A stretch of 5,783 nucleotides of DNA from Chloroflexota bacterium (GCA_024232355.1 JAAEPW010001385.1:1-5783), one strand, 5' to 3'. Counted from the first letter of the stretch, positions 1 through 5,659 are shown. A program made the numbers and translations. Notes: generated by a model not told the origin, from the sequence alone.

Positions 1-2
1 GC

Positions 3-35
3 AAAAGAGGTCGTTCAAATAGAACGGCCTTTTTT
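3..35 (+). terminator. Rho-independent terminator at window start
   Basis: A stem pairs AGGTCGTTC (8-16) with GAACGGCCT (22-30) around the loop AAATA, with one G-T wobble. The flanking A run (3-6) and T run (30-35) extend it, giving the GC stem plus T tract of an intrinsic terminator. It would end a transcript entering from the left, and it insulates the operon that starts just after it. The upstream A run makes it partly bidirectional. Confidence 0.8.
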
Positions 36-38
36 GTG

Positions 39-67
39 TTGGCGAGAGAAGAAAACCCTGGTATGCT
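39..67 (+). promoter_or_regulatory. Putative sigma-70-type promoter for the operon
   Basis: TTGGCG (39-44) is followed by a 17-nt spacer and TATGCT (62-67). A TG at 59-60 makes an extended -10. Each hexamer matches 4 of 6 consensus bases. It lies between the terminator and the first gene, where an operon promoter is expected. The predicted start near 74 would leave the AGGAG at 68-72 outside the mRNA, which weakens the TTG at 85 as the real start codon. Confidence 0.5.
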
Positions 68-84
68 AGGAGACGAACAGCATC

Positions 85-818
85 TTGAGAAAGGAGAGGC
101 TCGACTCAAAGGTTGAATGTGACGACAGCCTCAGAGCCGAGCCTAGCAAAAACGTGACTATTGTAACGGAGTTCGGATGTAATGTCCAGACGTACATCAA
201 AGAATTCAAGCACCTGCAATTTCCCCGCCCGAAGGTATGCATAAACTGTCAAGGCGTTGATTTATGTATCGGACACGGGTATTATACGCGTAAACCCTTG
301 GAACAACAGAAGGCGTACGTGATACAGATCAAACGATGGCTGTGCAAGGGTTGCCGGTGTACAATCTCGCTACTGCCCAGTTTTTTGTTGAGACACCGGC
401 ATTATGTGTTGAGGGTGATCCAACAAGTGGTGGTAGCGCGCTTTGAGAAACAGGGCTCATGGAGGCAGGTTTCGCAACAGTGTAGCAAGAAAGGCGCGCC
501 GTCAGAGCGGACAATCAAGCGGTGGAGTCAGTCGTTTAGCGAACATGCCTCAGAATGGTTAACGGTTGTACAACAGACGTTGGCCACGCACGACGCGACG
601 TTGCCCTGGCTCGATGCACTAGGAGAAGCCCTGTACTGGCCGTACAGGACAGTGCGGCGGAACTGCGAGAGACGGGGTCTGCGTTGCTGCAAGCCTCGAC
701 GCAGCTGTTGGCTTGGGCGAAGACGAATTGGACACGAGTGATCGCTTACGGCCAAAATGATCGGCTGCGATTCCTGTGGCACTGGGGCCACAGCCAGGGG
801 ATGGGACGACTAATCTAA
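85..818 (+). pseudogene. DUF6431-type zinc-ribbon transposon protein, frame broken by a 26-bp repeat insert
   Basis: Seen: the frame from TTG 85 has a zinc-ribbon pair, C52-x2-C55 and C87-x2-C90, then a helix-turn-helix-like stretch (about residues 125-150, ending in RTIKRWSQSF). At 629-654 a palindromic repeat intrudes and the frame ends prematurely at 741. Removing exactly those 26 bases joins GEA to AELRETGSALLQ and runs to TAA 816-818, ending FLWHWGHSQGMGRLI. The restored gene is 236 codons. Known, from memory: this zinc-ribbon plus HTH layout matches DUF6431 proteins, which often sit beside DDE transposases. Inferred: a DNA-binding accessory of the transposon. The start is uncertain. GTG 154 (MTIVTEFGCNVQTYIKEF) fits the family N-terminus better, and a 14-codon leader ORF (TTG 113, with AAAGGAGAGG at 90-99) ends in a TGA overlapping that GTG. 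As it stands, the product would be 218 residues with a nonsense tail. Confidence 0.75.
629..654 (+). repeat. 26-bp palindromic insert, copy 1 (frameshifting)
   Basis: Arms CCCTGTAC and GTACAGG enclose the loop TGGCC, with the tail ACAGTG. It differs from copies 2 and 3 by one loop base. The flanks GAAG and CGGCGG rejoin to restore the DUF6431-type frame. The first base of the 3' flank is C, so the boundary could slide by one. Confidence 0.9.
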
Positions 819-836
819 ACCACACACTTTGCGTTC

Positions 837-865
837 TATACAACGTCACCCAAATAGGGTATGCT
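837..865 (+). promoter_or_regulatory. Putative internal promoter for the transposase gene
   Basis: TATACA (837-842), a 17-nt spacer and TATGCT (860-865) each match 4 of 6 consensus bases. The octamer GGTATGCT recurs at the first promoter (60-67). Initiation near 872 would leave out the 5' arm of the hairpin at 860-914, so the transposase ribosome site would be exposed only on transcripts starting here. Confidence 0.35.
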
Positions 866-914
866 GATAGCGAGCTTGAAAAGGACATAAATTCAAGGAG
901 GAGCTATCAGTATG
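860..914 (+). promoter_or_regulatory. Leader hairpin that would sequester the transposase SD and start codon
   Basis: CTGATAGC (864-871) is complementary to GCTATCAG (903-910). With G-U pairs the stem extends outward (860-863 with 911-914) and covers the AUG at 912-914. An inner stem pairs CTTGAA (875-880) with TTCAAG (892-897), taking in the AAG of the Shine-Dalgarno sequence AAGGAGG (895-901). Known precedent: IS10 and IS50 use leader structures so that read-through mRNA is poorly translated. The same role here is inferred. Confidence 0.6.
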
Positions 915-1174
915 AGATCAAAAAAGACGTGCGATGCAGATTCGTATGACCTGAACACCGAGATCGCGCTGTTCAGGTATGGGTTGATTGCGCAGTTGGT
1001 GCATGACCCGCCCCCTCGCGGTCAGCAGGAGCGGCGATTGCGTGAGATCGCCGCCAAGACCTACCGTATTCCGGGTTCCACGCGCACACGTGTCAGCGTG
1101 ACCACCTTGCGGCGCTACCTCAAGGCATATCGAGAAGGAGGCTTTGATGCGCTGCGTCCCTCGCCGCGAGCGGA

Positions 1175-1200
1175 CCCTGTACTGACCGTACAGGACAGTG
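1175..1200 (+). repeat. 26-bp palindromic insert, copy 2 (frameshifting)
   Basis: Arms CCCTGTAC and GTACAGG, loop TGACC, tail ACAGTG; identical to copy 3. It sits between GCGGA and TAAGG, and its removal gives ADKGIPRAFPHQ across the join. No flanking base matches the insert ends, so this copy fixes the unit length at 26 without ambiguity. No target duplication is visible. Confidence 0.93.
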
Positions 1201-1682
1201 TAAGGGAATACCACGGGCCTTTCCACATCAGGTGATCGACACGGCCATAGCCTTACGAGAAGAACAACCAGAGCGCACCACGCAGACGCTGGTGGACATT
1301 CTCGATCGGGACGAGAGCTTGGCCCTCGACCGTTCCGTCAACGTGCACACCTTGACTACGCACTTGCGGCAGCGAGGCAAGACTCGCCGTTTGCTCAGAC
1401 AAGAGGTCAAAGTTCACCGTCGATTTGAGCGCCAGCACGTCAACGACTTGTGGCAAGGGGATGCCATGTTCGGTCCCTGGCTGCCTGATCCTGACCGTCC
1501 CGGCAAGAAACGCCGCACACACCTGTTTTGCTTCCTCGATGACCACAGTCGTCTGGTGCCCTTTACCCAGTTCTTTTTCGACGAGGCGCTGCCCCGCATG
1601 GAACGGGTACTCAAAGTGGGCATTTTGCGCCGAGGTTTGCCCAAAGCGATCTACGTCGACAATGGCCAGGTCTATTCGTCAA

Positions 1683-1708
1683 CCCTGTACTGACCGTACA
1701 GGACAGTG
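1683..1708 (+). repeat. 26-bp palindromic insert, copy 3 (frameshifting, carries a stop)
   Basis: Identical in all 26 bases to copy 2. It lies between TCAA and CCCAG, and removal restores SSTQFGAACATLG. In the transposase frame it supplies a TGA at 1691-1693, so translation ends inside the insert between the second and third catalytic residues. The 3' flank CCC equals the first three bases of the insert, so the boundary can slide by up to three. Confidence 0.93.
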
Positions 1709-2463
1709 CCCAGTTCGGCGCTGCTTGTGCTACCCTTGGCATTCAGCGTATCAAAGCCGCCCCCTATTCTCCTCAGGGCAAGGGGAAACAAGAACGGTTC
1801 TTTGCTACCCTGCGCGCCCAGTTCTTGCCCGAGGTGGAAGTTTCTGACATTGCCACCTTGTCCGAACTCAATGAATCATTGTGGGCTTGGCTGGAACGGA
1901 TCTATCACCGCCACGTACACAGCGAGACCAAGCAGACACCCCTCGATCGCTACATGACGGGCCTCGAACACGTCCGTTCCGCCGACTCGGAAACCATCCG
2001 CCTGGCCTTCCTGTGGCGTGAAAAGCGCAAAGTTCGCCGCAATGCAACCATTTCCTTCCAGAGCAACACTTACCAGGTAGATCCTTCCCTGGCCGGTCGC
2101 TCCCTCGAACTCCGGTACGATCCTTTTGATCTCAGCCGTATCGAACTCTATCTCAATGATGCGGACGGCTTCATCCAAGACGCAGAGGGACGCGTTCACC
2201 AATACCTGGGTACTGCTACCGTCACTATTCAGAAACGTCAACGCCATCTCAAGGTGGAACGATTGGCGACCCAGCCCCCCGATCCGCCTAAACCCAAGTC
2301 TTCCCTTGATTTTTTGGCTGCTTTGCGGGAAGAATATCAGGTGCAACAGAAACAGGAACTCGGCCAACTCCACTTTCGGCTCACCGACGACGATGATCCG
2401 GGTGAGGCCTCACCTAAGAGTGAGGGAGCTGATTCCGATCCAACAATTTCAGAGGAGGCATAA

Positions 2464-3324
2464 ATGTTCCAGCAATTCTATGGTTTTACCCGTTTACCCT
2501 TTTCCAAGTCGATTCCCACGGATGATCTGTTCAACACTGCCGGGCAGAACGAACTCTCTGCTCGCCTGACCTATCTTGTCCGTGAGCAGGGTCTTGGCCT
2601 CATCACCGGCGAGTTCGGATCCGGCAAATCTACTGCGGTGCGTGCTTTCACCGCCAGCCTAGATTTCAACCGCTACTTTGTCATCTATCTCACCAATCCC
2701 ACCACCGGCATTTCTGGCTTGTACCGCGAGATGTTATTTGCCTTGGGCCACGAACCTCCTTACACGGCCTCGCAGCAGGTCAGCGCCATTCGGGTTGCTT
2801 TCGACGATCTACTCTCCCACAAACGCCGCGCATCCTTGGTCATCGTCGATGAGGCCCACTTGTTGACTCAGGATATGCTCGAACAACTTCGCCTGCTCTT
2901 TTCCTACAAGATGGACAGCCAATCTCTCGCCACCCTCGTTCTCGTCGGTCACCCATCCTTGCGCTCCACCCTTCGTCTCACTATCCACGAAGCCTTTTAT
3001 CAACGACTCGCTGTCCGCTATCATCTCCCTCCTCTCGATCTCCAGGAGACCCTCGGCTACGTCAAACACCACGTCCAGGTCGCCGGTTTCACCTCGACTA
3101 CCCTCTTCACTGACGACGCCATCACCCGCATCTTTGAATACACCAAGGGCACTTGTCCTGTACGACAAGTACAGGGTCTCCCCCGACGCATCAATCAGGT
3201 CTGCACTACGGCCTTGATGGCTGCTATGATCGACCAGAAATCTATCGTCGAAGAATCCTCCGTCCGCAAGGCCCTGTACTTGTCGTACAGGACAAGTGCT
3301 ATCGCCGATCTCGAATACGTATGA
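2464..3324 (+). CDS. AAA ATPase of transposition (TnsC/ExeA/MuB-like), with two in-frame 9-residue inserts
   Basis: ATG follows the transposase stop directly (TAAATG), with AGAGGAGG ending 5 bases upstream, so the two genes are translationally coupled. The 286-residue product opens with MFQQFYGFTRLPFSKSIP, the usual N-terminus of ExeA/TnsC-like transposon ATPases. Walker A is GEFGSGKST (49-57). Walker B is LVIVDEAH (125-132, D129/E130). A sensor-1-like strand TLVLVGHP follows (157-164), then the GLPRRIN sensor-2-like motif (238-244). Palindromic inserts add residues 230-238, directly before that motif, and 271-279 near the C-terminus. Without them the protein would be 268 residues and read TKGLPRRIN and VRKAIADLEY, as the family does. 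Known role: ATP-dependent target binding and activation of the partner transposase. The frame is open, but insertion next to sensor 2 may impair activity. Codons are strongly C-ending, unlike the first gene. Confidence 0.85.
   Translation: MFQQFYGFTRLPFSKSIPTDDLFNTAGQNELSARLTYLVREQGLGLITGEFGSGKSTAVRAFTASLDFNRYFVIYLTNPTTGISGLYREMLFALGHEPPYTASQQVSAIRVAFDDLLSHKRRASLVIVDEAHLLTQDMLEQLRLLFSYKMDSQSLATLVLVGHPSLRSTLRLTIHEAFYQRLAVRYHLPPLDLQETLGYVKHHVQVAGFTSTTLFTDDAITRIFEYTKGTCPVRQVQGLPRRINQVCTTALMAAMIDQKSIVEESSVRKALYLSYRTSAIADLEYV
3150..3176 (-). repeat. 27-bp palindromic insert, copy 4 (inverted, in-frame)
   Basis: This is the exact reverse complement of copy 5. In the element's own orientation: arms CCCTGTAC and GTACAGG, loop TTGTC, tail ACAAGTG. 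It lies between AAGGG and TCTCCCC; removal gives AAG GGT CTC CCC (KGLP). It adds the residues TCPVRQVQG to the ATPase. It is the only copy of the five in the antisense orientation. Confidence 0.93.
3272..3298 (+). repeat. 27-bp palindromic insert, copy 5 (in-frame)
   Basis: The sequence is identical to copy 4 in the opposite orientation, 95 bases downstream of it. It sits between GCAAGG and CTATCG; removal gives AAG GCT ATC (KAI). It adds LYLSYRTSA to the ATPase C-terminal region. Copies 4 and 5 together form a long inverted pair able to fold across about 150 bases. Confidence 0.93.
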
Positions 3325-4184
3325 CTACCCTCTTGCCTTCCTATCGCCTCGCCTTGCGTCTGGCCCGCTTCCACCGCGCCTGTTGGTGGCTGCGCCTCGG
3401 CGTCCATCTCGTGCCTCTCAAACCCCGCTCCAAACACATCCAACCTGGCTTTGGTCCTCACAAATCCCACATTTCCGATCCCGCTTTTGCTCGCAAGTGG
3501 TTTCTCAACACCAACGCCAATCTCGGCGTCATCCTCGGCGGAACCACAGGCTTGCTCGTCGCCGACTGGGACGATGCTCAAACCTTCCGCCTCTGGCGAT
3601 CCTCCATTGGTGCATCTGTTGTTACCCTCACCGAACAAACTGCCCGCGGCCATCACGCCTTCTTCTTTGGTCCCGACTTGCCTTCCGCTGCCAACCAGAA
3701 TTGCGAGTTCATAGCTTCCGGCGTCTGTATGGTCACTCCTTCCATTCACCCTTCTGGCTTTGTTTATCGCATTACCCACCACGCTCCCATTACGACCATC
3801 GCTCACCGATCTGCCATCCGCCTTTTCCCTTTTCTAAGTGAATCGCTTCCTTTCAAACCATCTGCCAGCTTCAAAACTTTGCCCCCTACCTCCTCTGCAA
3901 GTGACCTCATTGCTCGCATCAAAGCCGCTCGCTCTACCCTGGACGAAATGTGCGCTGCTGGCATCACCTTTCTTCCTGGTGGCTCATCCACCCTCGTTGC
4001 TCTCTGCCCTTTCCACGCTGATCACTCCCCCAGCTTGTGGCTCAACCCTCATTCCGGCCTCTGGGGCTGCAATCGTCCCGATTGTTCTGCCTCCGGCACT
4101 CACGATGTGATCAACTTTCGGGCTCTCTCTCGACGTATCTCTAATCGCTCTGCTATCAGACAATTGACCACCGACTTCCTCTAG
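3321..4184 (+). CDS. Primase-polymerase (AEP/Prim-Pol) with C-terminal CHC2-like zinc finger
   Basis: ATG 3321 overlaps the ATPase stop as ATGA, which implies coupled translation; no clear Shine-Dalgarno sequence is visible. The 287-residue product begins with a Prim-Pol-like domain: LVPLKPRSKHIQPGFG (30-45), then NLGVILGG and GLLVADWDD (67-85), where D82 and D84 would be the metal-binding hDhD motif. TARGHHAFF follows (108-116, likely the catalytic histidine region), then VTPSIHPSGFVYRI (138-151). A spacer (about 172-205) leads to C229-x2-H232 and C250-x4-C255, a CHC2-type zinc finger as in DnaG-like primases. Known: such proteins make primers and copy short DNA, mostly on plasmids, phages and integrative elements. 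Inferred: it helps replicate the transposition product. It carries no palindromic insert. The coding strand is very G-poor (6 G and 25 C at 3421-3480). Family call good; cofactor role in transposition is speculative. Confidence 0.8.
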   Translation: MTTLLPSYRLALRLARFHRACWWLRLGVHLVPLKPRSKHIQPGFGPHKSHISDPAFARKWFLNTNANLGVILGGTTGLLVADWDDAQTFRLWRSSIGASVVTLTEQTARGHHAFFFGPDLPSAANQNCEFIASGVCMVTPSIHPSGFVYRITHHAPITTIAHRSAIRLFPFLSESLPFKPSASFKTLPPTSSASDLIARIKAARSTLDEMCAAGITFLPGGSSTLVALCPFHADHSPSLWLNPHSGLWGCNRPDCSASGTHDVINFRALSRRISNRSAIRQLTTDFL

Positions 4185-4192
4185 CTTTCATC

Positions 4193-4223
4193 AAAAAAAG
4201 ACCCCCTAAAGGGGTCTTTTTTT
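4193..4223. terminator. Strong bidirectional intrinsic terminator
   Basis: A perfect 13-bp stem pairs 4193-4205 (seven A, then GACCCC) with 4211-4223 (GGGGTC, then seven T) around the loop CTAAA. The A and T runs give a U tract in either direction. It starts 8 bases after the primase stop and closes the operon. It would also stop transcripts coming from the right. Confidence 0.95.
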
Positions 4224-4284
4224 CCTCTTTTCATTTGTCATTTTATTTGGACTTTGCCCTCCATCTAATTCAAAGCGTAACACG

Positions 4285-5438
4285 ACTACTGGTGCGCTGA
4301 GTTCCTACCCGATTCAACTTCGCGAGACACTGCGCGCCTGGCGCAAAGCTCATCCAGGGCGGGGGCCGAAGACCTTGCGTGCTGAGTTGGCGGCAGATGA
4401 GCGATTCGAGGGGCAGCAACTGCCTGTTCTGTCGAGCATTGCGGAGTTTCTGAAGGAACAAAAGATGACGCGGTCCTACGAGCGGCACAGTGAATTGCCT
4501 CAACCTGCACGGCGAGTAACTAGTGCACCCCATGAAAGGTGGGAGATGGATAGCCGGGGGCAGGAGCGTGTACCCGATGTAGGCATCGTTGCCCTGGTTA
4601 ACCTGATTGACGACTTGAGCAAAGTCAAGATCAGGAGTTATCCTTGCATAGTAGGCCAGAAACGCACCACACGCCGACCTAGAACCGAGGATTATCAGTT
4701 GGTACTGCGTCTGGCTTTCACCGAATGGGGGTTGCCTGACCGAATTGGAGTCGATCACGATAGTGTCTTCTACGACAATACCTGCAAGTCTCCTTTTCCT
4801 ACGCGTTTTCACCTTTGGTTGTTGGCCTTGGGTGTTGATTTGGCCTTTGGGCGACCTGGACAGCCAACGGATCAGGCGACAGTGGAACGCAGTCATCAAA
4901 CCTGGGCCTGGCAGGCATTGAAAGGACAAATCTTTTCCGGGTGGGATCAATTGTACGCTTATCTGGAACAGCGTCGCCATTTCCTGAATCACTGTTTACC
5001 TTGCAGATCCTTGGGCGAGTTGCCCCGTTGGTGGCTTATCCTCAAGCTCTTCAACCTCGACGATTGTACCGACCGGAATGGGAAGCTGAGTTGTTGGATC
5101 TGTCGCGAGTCTATGCCTATCTTGCCAAGAGTCAGTGGTTTCGACAAGTTAGTCAGGTTGGCACTATTTCCTTGGGAAAACAGGTTTATGGTTTGGGGGT
5201 GACGTGGAAGAGAGAGCAGATAGACATCACTTTCGATCTGGAGAATAGGCACTTGGTCTGCCACTCGGCTGATGCACAACGGGAAAAGCTGCTGCCTCTG
5301 AAAGGGATCAGCGTTACTGGCCTGATGGGCGAAATGGGACCTTTGGTCAATCTGGATCATTTCCAACTTGCGCTTCCTTTCACATGGGATGAGTGGCGAG
5401 TGACACGACTTTGTCGGACTTTGGGTGGTACGACTTAA
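4285..5438 (+). pseudogene. Second integrase-core DDE transposase, N-terminally truncated and frameshifted
   Basis: The frame is open from 4210 but has no ATG, GTG or TTG before 4375, while family-like sequence (YPIQLRETLRAWRKAHPGRGPKT) begins about 30 codons earlier. The HTH-bearing N-terminus is therefore missing. Putative catalytic residues are D (4549, WEMDSRG), D (4753, GVDHDSVFYDN) and E (4885, TVERSHQTW). Near 5014-5022 the reading shifts by one base, from FLNHCLPCRSLG to APLVAYPQALQP; a lost G is the simplest cause. The other frame then gives YRPEWEAELLDLSRVYAYL and a beta-barrel-like C-terminal domain, ending at TAA 5436-5438. No slippery heptamer is visible at the shift. Its family differs from the first transposase, and it carries no palindromic insert. 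Truncation at the 5' side fits displacement by the four-gene element to its left. Exact IS family unresolved. Confidence 0.75.
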
Positions 5439-5450
5439 ACGGAATCATCA
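5429..5450. mobile_element. Candidate right terminus of the second transposon
   Basis: Read inward from 5450 on the minus strand, the tip is TGATGATTCCGTTTAAG. The element therefore ends in CA, as elements moved by integrase-type transposases (TG...CA) do. The next base, 5451, resumes the split codon of an IS3-like gene (GGT TGG CTG G), so homology on one side begins exactly where the tip ends. The matching left tip is not in the window. Confidence 0.5.
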
Positions 5451-5612
5451 CCAGCCAACCAATAAAGCGGCCTATCCCTATTTCGGTTTTCTTGGACCAC
5501 TCTCTGACCAAATCCACAACTTCATCCCGTGTTTTCCTGGACACCCAGACTTTCTTCAAGGTGCCCCAAGTTCTTTTTTTAACGCCACATACTCTTCCAT
5601 CAACTCACTCAC
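5451..5612 (-). pseudogene. IS3-like transposase N-terminal fragment, split and frameshifted
   Basis: On the minus strand, GTG 5612 or ATG 5600 opens MEEYVALKKELGAP, then a TGA at 5558-5556. One base over, from 5559, the frame reads LKKVWVSRKTRDEVVDLV and EWSKKTEIGIGRFIGWL, down to 5452. From memory, this pairing of KKELG with RDEVV..WS.KTEI..GRFIGWLG is the start of a known IS3-superfamily group, in which it is followed by a YDW motif and the integrase core. Here everything after GWL-G is missing, cut by the second transposon at 5450/5451. The internal shift needs one extra base near 5560, or slippage on the run of seven A (5574-5580). No Shine-Dalgarno sequence is evident. The fragment is nonfunctional. 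Confidence 0.6.
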
Positions 5613-5636
5613 TACTTCATTCTTCGTAACCGTTCA

Positions 5637-5653
5637 GGGGGTATAACGCCCCC
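5637..5653. other. GC hairpin between two transposase remnants
   Basis: GGGGG (5637-5641) and CCCCC (5649-5653) flank the 7-nt loop TATAACG. There is no T tract on either side, so it is not a standard terminator. It lies in the 47-bp gap between the IS66-like stop and the IS3-like start on the minus strand. It could belong to an IS end or damp read-through translation; its function is unknown. Confidence 0.4.
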
Positions 5654-5659
5654 GATGAC

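Larger units (their letters stand above)
912..2463 (+). pseudogene. D,D35E integrase-core transposase (TnsB/MuA/IS481-like), interrupted by two 26-bp inserts
   Basis: ATG 912 has a strong AAGGAGG 10 bases upstream. The frame ends at TGA 1233 after the insert at 1175-1200, resumes in another frame, and stops again inside the insert at 1683-1708 (CTG TAC TGA). Deleting both inserts gives exactly 500 codons to TAA 2461-2463. In that restored protein an HTH region (about 60-85, TLRRYLKAYREGGFDAL) precedes a catalytic core: D175 (WQGDAMF), D241 (YVDNG) and E277 (GKQERFF), with 35 residues between D241 and E277. A beta-rich C-terminal domain follows (about 360-410, ISFQSNTYQVDPSLAGRSLE), then an acidic tail. 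Known: this fold performs DNA strand transfer. The second insert separates D241 from E277, so no single unbypassed chain holds the active site. Apart from the inserts I see no other damage, which suggests recent insertion or some form of read-through. The product family is confident; the exact IS group is not. Confidence 0.85.

Noticed and set aside
1160..1200. Programmed -1 frameshifting driven by the insert pseudoknot
   Set aside because: No X XXY YYZ slippery heptamer lies 5-9 bases before any of the three frame-breaking copies, and copy 3 contains an in-frame TGA.
1173..1204. Translational bypass by matched take-off and landing codons across the 26-bp inserts, as in T4 gene 60
   Set aside because: Codons spaced 26 bases apart at copy 2 (GAC/TGT, GCG/CAG, CCT/AAG) and copy 3 (TCA/AGT, ACC/GCC) do not match. 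Other recoding routes are not excluded.
629..3298. CRISPR array
   Set aside because: The five repeats are spaced irregularly (95 to about 1440 bases apart), one is inverted, and the intervals are coding sequence rather than spacers.
3153..3320. Upstream extension of the primase frame to 3153
   Set aside because: It is antiparallel in logic to the ATPase reading, crosses two palindromic inserts, and lacks Prim-Pol-like sequence; ATG 3321 overlapping the ATPase stop is the better start.
4270..4992. 240-codon open frame on the minus strand
   Set aside because: It is antisense to the second transposase, whose plus-strand translation carries recognisable motifs; the minus translation shows no family-like pattern. 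The same holds for the minus frames at 1876-2373, 2809-3168 and 3195-3806.
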